A DNA stretch of 16,455 nucleotides from Gammaproteobacteria bacterium (GTDB lineage Bacteria > Pseudomonadota > Gammaproteobacteria > Chromatiales > Chromatiaceae). A model generated the notes under the pieces. The model was not told the DNA's origin. It was given only the letters and a program-made list of their open reading frames with translations, and made no database searches. Below, piece by piece: positions 1-6,986 of the stretch (the stretch's first letter is position 1; each line of letters begins with the position of its first letter). The stretch spans positions 1 to 16,455 of the forward strand of contig JABDQZ010000076.1 in assembly GCA_013041975.1 (NCBI GenBank). The letters run 5' to 3'. The translations under genes were made by a program, and so were the position numbers.

Positions 1-1
1 T

Positions 2-703
2 TACAAAATCTGTAGCCAGGAACAGAAAAAACTCCGTAAGGAGCTTTTTGACCGGGCGCAAAACCGGGTGCGTGCAGCCAATGCCAATTTTGTCGTGTGG
101 CCTTACGATACGGCGACACAAATCAGTCCGGCTTTTTATGAGGAAGCCCCTGATCCGTTACCCAGTGTGGATGTATCCGGTTACCCGGTTTCCCTGCAAT
201 TCAACCCTGCTGTATTCGCAGGAGACGCACCCCGAGTTGCCCGTTTCGAACTGTTTCGCTTGCCGGATGGCAAAAAGGTTGAATTGGCTGCTTATTTCAA
301 TAAAAACAGTGATATCAATCAGAAATTTACTGAATTCGAGCATGCAATATTTCCCTTGCATCGTCTGCAATGGAATACCCAGTATCGGGTTGAGTTGGAC
401 TATCTGGATGTTGAAGGTCGCAAAAACCAGATTAACTGGATATTTCGCACGACTGATTTTTCAATACCACGATATGAGCTGCAGGGTGGAGAAACGATCA
501 CCAGCAACGGTGAACCGTTTGTTGTGTATATGACGCCTTTATCCAGTCAGGATGGTATCGCCGAATACACTTTACGTTACCATGGATTCAGCTCTGTTAA
601 TGTCTCAATCTTTGACCCTCATACACTGATTGTTGATCCTGATGGCATTAGCGGCGAAGCAATATTCGATTTTCATGGTCGAACATTTCGGGTTATCCAA
701 TAA
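2..703 (+). CDS. C-terminal part of an exported protein, possibly CAP-domain family (partial)
   Basis: The reading frame is open from the first bases of the window to a TAA at 701-703, so the gene begins upstream. The GTG at 68 is an internal Val codon rather than a start, because the frame continues upstream without a stop and no ribosome site precedes it. The visible ~233 residues begin with a basic, charged helix, then a segment with VVWPYDTATQISPAF and DPLPSVDVSGYPVSLQFNP, followed by beta-rich sequence reminiscent of immunoglobulin-like or bacterial extracellular domains. I associate the WPYD/PDPLP/SGYPVSLQFNP pattern with C-terminal regions of some CAP (SCP-like) domain proteins of gammaproteobacteria, but the CAP domain itself would lie outside the window. 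That family assignment is tentative; the reading frame is certain. A strong terminator follows directly. Confidence 0.6.
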   Translation, partial: YKICSQEQKKLRKELFDRAQNRVRAANANFVVWPYDTATQISPAFYEEAPDPLPSVDVSGYPVSLQFNPAVFAGDAPRVARFELFRLPDGKKVELAAYFNKNSDINQKFTEFEHAIFPLHRLQWNTQYRVELDYLDVEGRKNQINWIFRTTDFSIPRYELQGGETITSNGEPFVVYMTPLSSQDGIAEYTLRYHGFSSVNVSIFDPHTLIVDPDGISGEAIFDFHGRTFRVIQ

Positions 704-737
704 AAAACCACCTGACCGTTAAGGACAGGTGGTTTTT
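704..737. terminator. Bidirectional rho-independent terminator
   Basis: A perfect 11-bp stem (704-714 pairing with 726-736) with an 11-nt loop is flanked by A-runs on the left and T-runs on the right. It can terminate both the partial plus-strand gene and the minus-strand globule-protein gene that converges on it. Confidence 0.9.
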
Positions 738-749
738 CTTATTTTCCAG

Positions 750-767
750 ACCGGATTTTTTTCCGGT
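750..767 (-). terminator. Small hairpin downstream of the minus-strand globule-like gene
   Basis: ACCGGA (750-755) and TCCGGT (762-767) form a 6-bp stem around a run of T. On the minus strand it lies 11 nt after the stop codon of the 779-1132 gene and precedes the stronger terminator at 704-737. It could add to termination or protect the 3' end. Confidence 0.45.
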
Positions 768-778
768 GTTGAAAAAGC

Positions 779-1132
779 TTACTGGGCAGCAGGAGCCTGA
801 GGAGCTACAGGAGCATAGCCGTAACCGTATGGCTGGCTGTTCTGGTATCCGCGACCGTCGAAAGCATTGTTGTAAGCGCCGTTGTAGTAACCGTTGTAGT
901 TACCGTCCCAGTTGGACTTGGCGTTACCTTTAGCGCGGCCCTTGAAAGTCATGGTGAACTCAGTGTCCATGTCACCAGAGCCGGAAGCGTCTCCGGTACC
1001 TCGTCCGTCGCCGTAACCGTAACCGTTACCGTCAAAACGACCATCAGAGTTGTATGAACTGTTGTCGTTATCCCAGAAGGCAGAAGCCTGTGAAGTTGCG
1101 ATGATGGCAGCGATAGCAATAATTTTTTTCAT
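779..1132 (-). CDS. Probable sulfur globule protein, copy 1
   Basis: This 117-residue protein has a clear Sec signal peptide (MKKIIAIAAIIATSQASA, cleavage before FWDN). The mature chain is low-complexity and rich in Gly, Asn, Asp and Tyr, with repeated GYGYG and NYNGYYNGAYN-type units and a C-terminal Pro/Ala tail (VAPQAPAAQ). Sulfur globule envelope proteins of purple sulfur bacteria (SgpA/B/C) are likewise small, secreted, Gly/Tyr-rich and often Ala/Pro-tailed. Its unusually high Asp and Asn content differs from the classic SgpA. A GGAGAG ribosome site precedes the ATG. A near-identical copy lies at 10468-10830 on the other side of the sox genes, in opposite orientation. The function is inferred from composition and sox context; a structural protein of another type remains possible. 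Confidence 0.65.
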   Translation of the reverse strand: MKKIIAIAAIIATSQASAFWDNDNSSYNSDGRFDGNGYGYGDGRGTGDASGSGDMDTEFTMTFKGRAKGNAKSNWDGNYNGYYNGAYNNAFDGRGYQNSQPYGYGYAPVAPQAPAAQ

Positions 1133-1177
1133 GATGTCTCTCCAAAATAAATTTCGTTAAACCTGTTAAGATCACTG

Positions 1178-1231
1178 ATGAGTTTCCTCATTCATTGAAC
1201 ACAAGTATATAAGTAAATACTTAAATAGCAA
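1178..1231 (-). promoter_or_regulatory. Sigma70-type promoter and 5' leader hairpin of globule-like gene copy 1
   Basis: Read on the minus strand, TTGCTA (plus 1226-1231) is followed after 16 nt by TATACT (plus 1204-1209). A 5-bp stem ATGAG/CTCAT with a GAAA tetraloop (plus 1178-1191) follows, a few nucleotides downstream of the expected transcription start. The same hexamers, the same 16-nt spacing and an equivalent hairpin occur at the second copy (10369-10421), which makes chance unlikely. Confidence 0.7.
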
Positions 1232-1288
1232 GTAATATTTTAGCAGATGCTTATATATAGAGAATTAAAATACTAAAGGTCGTTGCCA

Positions 1289-3445
1289 ATGTCTGATTTT
1301 TATATCCATGTTCGCTTTCTGGTGTCAGTTTTATTCATTGTTCTTGGGATCAATGGTGCTGCACTGGCAGAGCAGGTGAAGATCGGCGTGCTCAGTCATA
1401 GGGGGGATGCCAGTACGATGCGTCACTGGACGCCAACCGCTGAATACCTGACTCGTGAGATTGAGGGGATGGACTTCAGTATTGTGCCTCTCGATTTTGA
1501 TGAGATCGACCCGGAGGTTGAGGCCGGCAGTGTAGATTTTCTTCTAGTGAACTCTGGTATCTACGTGGTCATGGAGGTCAAACATCGTATTTCCCGCATT
1601 GCTACCATAAACAACCTTGTTTCAGAGCAGTCACAGAATGTTTTTGGTGGCGTGATTTTTACCTCCGTCAACAATACGCATATCAATTCGCTTGAGGATG
1701 TGGTCGGCCACTCATTGATGGCAGTTGATCAGACATCTCTGGGTGGTTATCAGATGGGCTGGCGTGAAATGAAAAAAGTTGGTATCGATCTTCAACAGGA
1801 TCTGGCCAGTGTTTCTTTCGGCGGTATTCATGATGAAGTCGTTAATGCAGTCATTTCCGGAAAGGTTGATGTCGGAACCGTCAGAACCGGGATTCTTGAC
1901 AGTATGGCTGACGAGGGATTGATTGACCTGACACAGATAAAGATCATCAATCAGCAACATAACGAAAACTTTCAAATCATTTTAAGTACATCGCTATACC
2001 CGGAATGGCCATTCAGTAAATTACAGCATACGTCAGAAGAACTGGCACAACGTGTTGCTATTGCTCTGTTGCAAATGAGTCAGCTCGATCCGGCTGCGCA
2101 ATGGGGGGATTATGCTGGCTGGACAGTGCCGCTGGAATATCAGCCGGTACATGACCTGTTAAAAGAACTATCGCTGGCGCCGTATGATCAGATCAAGCGG
2201 TTTACCCTGAAAGATGTTTTTTCACGTTACTATTTTTCGATTCTGATTATTGGTCTTCTTATTGTTGTTTTGTCAGCGATGACTTTATTTATATACCGCT
2301 TGCATAGAAAACTTGAAGAATCCAAGCATTTACTTGAACAACACCACGTCCAGATTCTTGATTCTGTGGCTGATGGTATCTATGGTGTCGATTTACTGGG
2401 TAATTCCACATTTGTAAACAAGGCCATGGAAGAAATTACCGGTTGGACAGGCGAAGAGATTATCGGTCTTAACCAGCATGAAATATTGCATCATACGCGA
2501 GAAGACGGTAGTCCAAATCCTCCCCTTGAATGTCCGGTGTACAAAACGTTTCATGAAAACAAGGCCCGTTTTGTTGAAGATGATCTTTTCTGGCGAAAGG
2601 ATGGCACCAGCTTTCCGGTGGAGTACAGTAGTAACCCGGTTCAGGATGAAAATGGAAAAACCGTCGGTAGTGTCGTGGTATTTCGTGATATCAGCAACAA
2701 GCGTAAAAGCGAAGAAGCTGCCAGACAATACCAGAGTGAACTTGCTCATGTTGCCCGTTTGAGCACCATGGGAGAAATGGCTTCAGGTCTGGCGCACGAG
2801 CTTAATCAGCCACTGACTGCCATCGCAACGAATGCTGATGCCAGTGTTCGTCTGCTGGAGCAGGGCAGTTCAATATCCCGCGTCGTCGAAATACTTGAAA
2901 AAATTGGTATTCAGGCCCGCCATGCAGGTGAAATTATTAAACATTTACGTAAGTTTGTGCGCAAGGAGGAACCTGAACTATCCAGGATTAACATTAACAA
3001 ACTGATTGATGAAGTTCTGTTGCTGGTAAAAGCGGAGCTGGCCAGAACGGGGGTTAAAGTTACTACAGAACTCGAAACTGAACTGCCAGAAGTCATAGCC
3101 CAACATATTCATATCGACCAGGTCTTGTTGAATCTGATACGAAACGCAATTGATTCATTAAGCCTGGTTGACAAACAGCAACGCAAGTTGACAATAACGA
3201 CAGCTGTTCTTGATAAAGAACATCTTATAATAAGAGTAATGGATAGCGGGCTGGGGATTTCAGAAGAAGTGTCCCGAACCTTGTTCACTCCATTTAAAAC
3301 CACAAAGGAGCACGGCATGGGGCTGGGTTTATCTTTAAGCCAGGGGATCATTTCAGCACACAAGGGTGAGCTGGCTGTTGAAACGACTGCACCAGGCAAT
3401 ACTGTCTTCAGTTTTACTTTGCCTTATTCCAGAGGGGAGGATTAA
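1289..3445 (+). CDS. TtrS-like hybrid-free sensor histidine kinase with periplasmic PhnD-type domain
   Basis: This 718-residue membrane sensor kinase begins with a signal peptide (residues 1-27, ending GAALA). A PhnD/phosphonate-binding-like periplasmic domain follows (about 28-300, starting EQVKIGVLSHRGD). A transmembrane helix (about 313-335) leads to a PAS domain (about 351-467), then HisKA with the phospho-acceptor H503 in AHELNQPL, and HATPase_c with N-box NLIRNAIDS (~615) and G-box GMGLGLSLS (~677). The architecture matches the tetrathionate sensor TtrS and related thiosulfate sensors. I place the start at ATG 1289 because AGGT at 1277-1280 is well spaced for it; a TTG at 1283 would be too close. 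Only 1 nt separates it from the cognate regulator, and soxX follows. A sulfur oxyanion ligand (thiosulfate or tetrathionate) is inferred from context. No receiver domain is attached. Confidence 0.88.
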   Translation: MSDFYIHVRFLVSVLFIVLGINGAALAEQVKIGVLSHRGDASTMRHWTPTAEYLTREIEGMDFSIVPLDFDEIDPEVEAGSVDFLLVNSGIYVVMEVKHRISRIATINNLVSEQSQNVFGGVIFTSVNNTHINSLEDVVGHSLMAVDQTSLGGYQMGWREMKKVGIDLQQDLASVSFGGIHDEVVNAVISGKVDVGTVRTGILDSMADEGLIDLTQIKIINQQHNENFQIILSTSLYPEWPFSKLQHTSEELAQRVAIALLQMSQLDPAAQWGDYAGWTVPLEYQPVHDLLKELSLAPYDQIKRFTLKDVFSRYYFSILIIGLLIVVLSAMTLFIYRLHRKLEESKHLLEQHHVQILDSVADGIYGVDLLGNSTFVNKAMEEITGWTGEEIIGLNQHEILHHTREDGSPNPPLECPVYKTFHENKARFVEDDLFWRKDGTSFPVEYSSNPVQDENGKTVGSVVVFRDISNKRKSEEAARQYQSELAHVARLSTMGEMASGLAHELNQPLTAIATNADASVRLLEQGSSISRVVEILEKIGIQARHAGEIIKHLRKFVRKEEPELSRININKLIDEVLLLVKAELARTGVKVTTELETELPEVIAQHIHIDQVLLNLIRNAIDSLSLVDKQQRKLTITTAVLDKEHLIIRVMDSGLGISEEVSRTLFTPFKTTKEHGMGLGLSLSQGIISAHKGELAVETTAPGNTVFSFTLPYSRGED

Positions 3446-3446
3446 C

Positions 3447-4070
3447 ATGGTCAGTAAGACCACCGTATTTATTGTAGATGACGATAAAGAGGTGCGGGAT
3501 GCACTGGTTTTATTAATGGAATCAGTCGGTTTGAGAGCATCCGCCTTTGATTCCGCGCAGGCTTTCCTGGATCAGTTTGATGCAACGATTCCCGGTTGTG
3601 TGATCACGGATGTGCGAATGCCCGGCATGAGCGGTCTGGAGTTACAGAAGAAACTCAACGAAAAAAACCTGCATCCACAGATTATCATTATTACCGGTCA
3701 TGGCGATATTCCGATGACAGTAGAATCCATGCGTCATGGGGCGCTGGATTTCATTGAAAAACCTTTTAATGACCAGCGTCTGCTGGACAGTGTGCATCGT
3801 GCTATCGAAATCGATGCTTCTAAACGCGGCCAGGCCACTCGAATCGCGGAAATCCAGGAACGCATGGAGACCTTGACCAAGCGTGAACGTGAAGTCATGA
3901 ACCTGATCACCCGGGGCAAGCGCAACAAGATTATCGCTGATGAACTTTGTGTGACTCAGTCCACTGTTGAGGCTCACCGGTCCAAGGTTATGGAAAAAAT
4001 GCAGGCTGAATCCCTGTCAGACTTAATGCGTATGGTCCTGTCCCTTGAGATGAGTCAGGGAAAACCTTAA
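3447..4070 (+). CDS. TtrR/FixJ-type response regulator (REC + LuxR-type HTH)
   Basis: This 207-residue protein has an N-terminal receiver domain with the acidic pocket DDD (residues 11-13), phospho-acceptor D55 in VITDVRMPGMSG, a conserved Thr in IIITGHGD and Lys in EKPF. A LuxR/FixJ helix-turn-helix follows (about 138-200: LTKREREVMNLI...KIIADELCVTQSTVEAHRSKV). The start is ATG 3447, preceded by a strong GAGGGGAGG ribosome site; longer in-frame extensions into the kinase gene are not needed. It sits 1 nt after the kinase stop, so the two are co-transcribed. Phosphorylated by the kinase, it should bind DNA as a dimer and activate transcription. The next gene, soxX, starts 197 bp downstream and is the obvious candidate target (inference). 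Confidence 0.92.
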   Translation: MVSKTTVFIVDDDKEVRDALVLLMESVGLRASAFDSAQAFLDQFDATIPGCVITDVRMPGMSGLELQKKLNEKNLHPQIIIITGHGDIPMTVESMRHGALDFIEKPFNDQRLLDSVHRAIEIDASKRGQATRIAEIQERMETLTKREREVMNLITRGKRNKIIADELCVTQSTVEAHRSKVMEKMQAESLSDLMRMVLSLEMSQGKP

Positions 4071-4163
4071 TAAATTTTCTTATATTTCCCTATATTCAGG
4101 CCGGTCTTGAGTTGCAAAACTAATCCTGCAAATAAAGTATCGTTTTTTAGTCAGTTATTCGGC

Positions 4164-4191
4164 TTGTAATATTCCCTTTTATTACTATAGT
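4164..4191 (+). promoter_or_regulatory. Candidate soxX promoter with overlapping inverted repeat
   Basis: In the AT-rich 197-bp gap before soxX, TTGTAA (4164-4169), 16 nt and TATAGT (4186-4191) resemble a sigma70 promoter with the same spacing as the globule-gene promoters. A dyad GTAATA-N8-TATTAC (4166-4185) overlaps the -35 and spacer. It could be a regulator site, although activators normally bind further upstream. The half GTAATATT recurs at 1232-1239 in the kinase/globule divergent region. Confidence 0.4.
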
Positions 4192-4267
4192 TAGGTTGCT
4201 GTCTAAAAAAGCTAATAATAATCAGCATTTTCATAACTATTAAACATCTTGTTTGGAGTATTAATAA

Positions 4268-4630
4268 ATGACTAAACCTGTCCAAAGGATAGCAAGTTTA
4301 ATCAGTGCACTTGTCGTATCTTCTGTTATTTTGTCCAGCACGGCCATGGCTGCCGATGATGCAATCGCACAAGGAAAAAAGATCGCCGTAGATCGTAAAA
4401 AAGGTAATTGCCTGGGCTGTCATGCCATGGGTGATGGCGTAATGCCAGGTAATATCGGACCCCCTCTTATTGCAATGAAAGCCCGTTATCCCGATAAGGC
4501 TAAACTGCGTGCGCAGATTTGGGACGCCACTGAAAAAAATCCGCACACACCAATGCCTCCTTTCGGCAAGCATGGCGCACTTTCTGACAAGGAAATTGAC
4601 CTGATCACCGAGTATGTTTACTCACTTTGA
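4268..4630 (+). CDS. soxX: SoxX, monoheme c-type cytochrome subunit of SoxAX
   Basis: SoxX is the small heme subunit of the periplasmic SoxAX complex, which oxidatively couples thiosulfate to the SoxY cysteine. This 120-residue protein has a Sec signal peptide (about 1-29, ending TAMAA), a single heme-binding motif C48-LG-C51-H52, the conserved GNIGPPL loop, and a distal Met ligand at M96 in HTPMPPFGKHG, ending ITEYVYSL. Length and motifs are typical of the family. A GGAG ribosome site lies 5' of the ATG. It is the first gene of the Sox cluster, 197 bp after the response regulator and 65 bp before soxA. Confidence 0.95.
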   Translation: MTKPVQRIASLISALVVSSVILSSTAMAADDAIAQGKKIAVDRKKGNCLGCHAMGDGVMPGNIGPPLIAMKARYPDKAKLRAQIWDATEKNPHTPMPPFGKHGALSDKEIDLITEYVYSL

Positions 4631-4695
4631 TCTGACTATTTTCGAATTTCAGAATTGGCTTAATTACAAATATTAATTTTAAAGAGGATATTACA

Positions 4696-5553
4696 ATGCG
4701 AAAGTATCTTTCAGTACTGCTCGCTGCATCGGTTTCACTGGGGGCTGGTTCGGTTACGGCTGGTAATGCGCAGGATGTAGCTGATCTTAAAGAATACTTC
4801 ATGAAGAAGTTTCCAGGTGTTGAAATAGCATCTCTAAAAGATGGTGCCTATGCACTTGACGAAAGTCTCTATATGCAGTTTGAAAACGTCGAAGAGTTCC
4901 CACCATGGGAAGACTTTGCAGCTAAAGGCGAAGAGCTCTACAACAAGCCGTTTGCCAACGGTAAAACCTTCGCCAGTTGCTTTGGCGATGATGTCACCAA
5001 AATCAGGGCAAAATACCCGTACTGGAACAGCGAACTCAAAACCGTTGTGACATTGGAAGGCGATATCAATAAATGTCGAACCGATAATGGTGAAAAACCA
5101 TTCAAAGGCAAAAGAGGTAGTCTGGCTCATGTTTCTGGCTATATCGCATCGCAGGCTCGTGGTCAGATTATCAATGTTGTCGTTCCTGACGAACCAGAAG
5201 CTATAGCGGCCTATGAAGCGGGTAAGAAATTCTTTTATGCCAAGCGTGGTCAGTTGAATCTGTCATGTGCTGACTGCCATGTATACCAGGCTGGTATGAA
5301 TGTGCGTTCTGAATTGTTAAGCCCCACTGTCGGTCACGTTTCTCACTTCCCGGTCTGGCGTCGTAAATGGGAACTCGCAGATAAGAAAAATAACGATGGA
5401 TTAGGTACCTTGCACAGACGATATGGTGGTTGTAACAAGCAGGTTCGTGCCAGACCTTTCAAAAATCAGGGTGAGGAGTACCGTAACCTGGAGTTTTTCC
5501 ACACTTCAATGTCCAACGGACTTGAATGGAACGGCCCGGCTTATCGTAAGTAA
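4696..5553 (+). CDS. soxA: SoxA, monoheme-type L-cysteine S-thiosulfotransferase subunit
   Basis: SoxA is the catalytic subunit of SoxAX, joining thiosulfate to the swinging-arm Cys of SoxY. This 285-residue precursor has a signal peptide (about 1-22) and a C-terminal heme motif C191-AD-C194-H195. The active-site Cys is C246 in RRYGGCNKQVRARP, the cysteine that becomes a persulfide heme ligand in the family. The N-terminal heme of diheme SoxA (as in Paracoccus) is missing; C95 (FASCFGDD) and C127 (INKCRTD) occupy that domain and probably form the disulfide seen in monoheme SoxA proteins. The complex would therefore carry two hemes, one each on SoxA and SoxX. An AAAGAGGAT ribosome site precedes the ATG. 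The next gene begins 17 nt after the stop. Confidence 0.95.
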   Translation: MRKYLSVLLAASVSLGAGSVTAGNAQDVADLKEYFMKKFPGVEIASLKDGAYALDESLYMQFENVEEFPPWEDFAAKGEELYNKPFANGKTFASCFGDDVTKIRAKYPYWNSELKTVVTLEGDINKCRTDNGEKPFKGKRGSLAHVSGYIASQARGQIINVVVPDEPEAIAAYEAGKKFFYAKRGQLNLSCADCHVYQAGMNVRSELLSPTVGHVSHFPVWRRKWELADKKNNDGLGTLHRRYGGCNKQVRARPFKNQGEEYRNLEFFHTSMSNGLEWNGPAYRK

Positions 5554-5570
5554 TCTAAGGGGATTTAACG

Positions 5571-6401
5571 ATGAAAAAAATAGTGAATCGTAAAGTTTCC
5601 GGTATTGCAGCAGGCGTTTTATTAGCCATTACTTCTGCCAATATCAGTGCTTATGAAATTCAACGAGGTGATACCTTGTTTGAAATCGCCGAAAGCATGG
5701 GCGTGCCAATGAGTGTCTTGCTTCAAGCCAATCCTCAGATTACCAACCCTGATGCGATTGAAGTCGGTACCAGGTTGAATATGCCAGGGGGTGCCAGTCC
5801 TGAAGCGGCTTATAAAATGGCTCTGAAATCAGCCAATGCAGCCTTGGATAAAGCTGCCAGTGTAGGTGGCGAGTGGCGTGATTCCCGCTGGAAAAAATCC
5901 AAGTACGTAAAATGGAAAAATCCAGCAGGTAAAACTGTCAAGGGCAGTTACGTCGGTATTGCTAAAATGGCTGCTGAAGCCGGTGACTACAAAAAAGCCG
6001 TTAAGCTTTTGAAAGTTGCCAAGAAACAGGGTGACCTGGGCTATGCACAGGCCATGCAGCAGAAAAATGCTGGTCCAATGATTGGTAGTTCCGCGCCCAA
6101 GCAAGATGAGACTGAAAAGCTGTCATATGATGAATTGCTCAAAGCAACCATGGAAGCCGCTGACAAAGCAGCCAGTGTTGGTGGCGAATGGCGAGATTTG
6201 CGTTGGAAAAAGTCCAAGTATGTCAAATGGACCAAGCCAGATGGCAGCACCGTTAAAGGTAGCTATGTCGATATCGCTAAAATGGCGGCAGCTGCAGGTG
6301 ATTATGAAAAAGCCAAATCACTGCTGAAAACTGCCAAGTTCCAGGCCGAAATGGGTTACCAGCAGGCCATGGGACAAAAGGATGCGAAACCTATGCTGTG
6401 A
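5571..6401 (+). CDS. LysM domain fused to two tandem SoxK (SoxAX-binding protein)-like domains
   Basis: This 276-residue exported protein has a signal peptide (about 1-27, ending NISA). A LysM peptidoglycan-binding domain follows (28-72: YEIQRGDTLFEIAESMG...LLQANPQI...GTRLNMP). Two copies of a ~87-residue domain come next (about 84-170 and 189-276; period 105 residues). Both contain DKAASVGGEWRD, RWKKSKYVKW, TVKGSYV-IAKMAA and a GDY-KA--LLK-AK helix ending in GY-QAM-QK. The VGGEWRD plus GD..KA..L...A..Q..LGY..A pattern matches my memory of SoxK/SAXB, a small periplasmic protein that stabilises or activates SoxAX. It occupies the soxK position after soxA. The KKSKYVKW insertion and the fusion are unusual. 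The likely role, by inference, is to anchor SoxAX to the cell wall with two binding modules. SoxK homology is from motif recall only. Confidence 0.75.
   Translation: MKKIVNRKVSGIAAGVLLAITSANISAYEIQRGDTLFEIAESMGVPMSVLLQANPQITNPDAIEVGTRLNMPGGASPEAAYKMALKSANAALDKAASVGGEWRDSRWKKSKYVKWKNPAGKTVKGSYVGIAKMAAEAGDYKKAVKLLKVAKKQGDLGYAQAMQQKNAGPMIGSSAPKQDETEKLSYDELLKATMEAADKAASVGGEWRDLRWKKSKYVKWTKPDGSTVKGSYVDIAKMAAAAGDYEKAKSLLKTAKFQAEMGYQQAMGQKDAKPML
5820..6398 (+). repeat. Intragenic tandem domain duplication (period 315 nt)
   Basis: The segments 5820-6080 and 6135-6398 encode the two SoxK-like domains. They align without gaps over the GGEWRD...KKSKYVKW...KGSYV core. The DNA differs at many third positions, so the duplication is old and has been kept by selection on the protein. 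Confidence 0.85.
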
Positions 6402-6426
6402 TTTGTAGTCTATAGATTGACAAATC
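6400..6426. promoter_or_regulatory. Inverted repeat with inner palindrome between the SoxK fusion and soxY
   Basis: GATTTGT (6400-6406) and ACAAATC (6420-6426) surround the 8-bp palindrome TCTATAGA (6409-6416). The dyad starts in the stop codon of the upstream gene and overlaps a perfect -35 hexamer TTGACA (6417-6422). The best following -10-like sequence is not well spaced. It may be an operator or an mRNA processing hairpin ahead of soxYZ. The rest of the gap to soxY is AT-rich with no other feature seen. Confidence 0.4.
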
Positions 6427-6509
6427 CCATGGACAAATAACTACTATTTTTGTAAATACTAAGAGTTCTACTCTAAATAATTATTAACTCGATTCGGAGA
6501 AAGAAGATA

Positions 6510-6986
6510 ATGAATGCTAACCATAAGCGTCGCGTATTTCTAAAAGGCTCTGTCGCTGCAGGCACCATCGGTGTAGCTGCCAGTGCTGGTTTGCTTGCCC
6601 CTGCTGCAGTAATGGCTGAATGGCCTGCCAATGCTTTCAGTGCTAGAAAAGTACCTGATGCACTGGATAACCTGTTGGGTTCCAATGCTACCGAAGCTTC
6701 TGACAAAATTAAAATTAAGGCGCCTGAAATTGCCGAAAACGGTGCAGTGGTACCTATCACTATCGAGTCCGGTATTGATGGCACTGAGTCTATTGCTCTG
6801 CTGGCAGCTGCCAACGGTACGCCGCTGGTTGCGACTTTCACCATGGGTGAAGGTGCCAAAGCTTATGCAGCTACCCGTATCAAACTGGGTAAAACCGGTG
6901 ACGTTATCGCTGTCTGTAAAGCTGGCGGAAAAATGTACAGCGCCAGAACTGGTGTGAAAGTAACTATCGGTGGTTGTGGCGGTTAA
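6510..6986 (+). CDS. soxY: SoxY, sulfur carrier subunit of SoxYZ
   Basis: SoxY carries Sox intermediates on a C-terminal cysteine. This 158-residue protein has a twin-arginine signal (KRRVFLKGS, then a hydrophobic stretch to VMA at ~36), so the folded SoxYZ is exported by Tat with SoxZ piggy-backed. The mature immunoglobulin-like domain ends with the diagnostic GGCGG swinging arm, C156. A second cysteine, C136 (VIAVCKAGGKMYSA), is not one I expect in SoxY and might affect redox state. A GGAG ribosome site lies 10 nt before the ATG. soxZ follows after 62 bp, which is a little wide for this pair but still compatible with one transcript. Confidence 0.96.
   Translation: MNANHKRRVFLKGSVAAGTIGVAASAGLLAPAAVMAEWPANAFSARKVPDALDNLLGSNATEASDKIKIKAPEIAENGAVVPITIESGIDGTESIALLAAANGTPLVATFTMGEGAKAYAATRIKLGKTGDVIAVCKAGGKMYSARTGVKVTIGGCGG

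Noticed and set aside
48..533. 161-residue plus-strand frame overlapping the first gene
   Set aside because: It overlaps the longer frame that is open from the window edge to 703, is rich in Cys, Arg and Ser as is typical of out-of-frame translation, and resembles no family.
3366..3446. Extended start of the response regulator inside the kinase gene
   Set aside because: The ATG at 3447 has a strong GAGGGGAGG ribosome site and gives the normal N terminus of a receiver domain.
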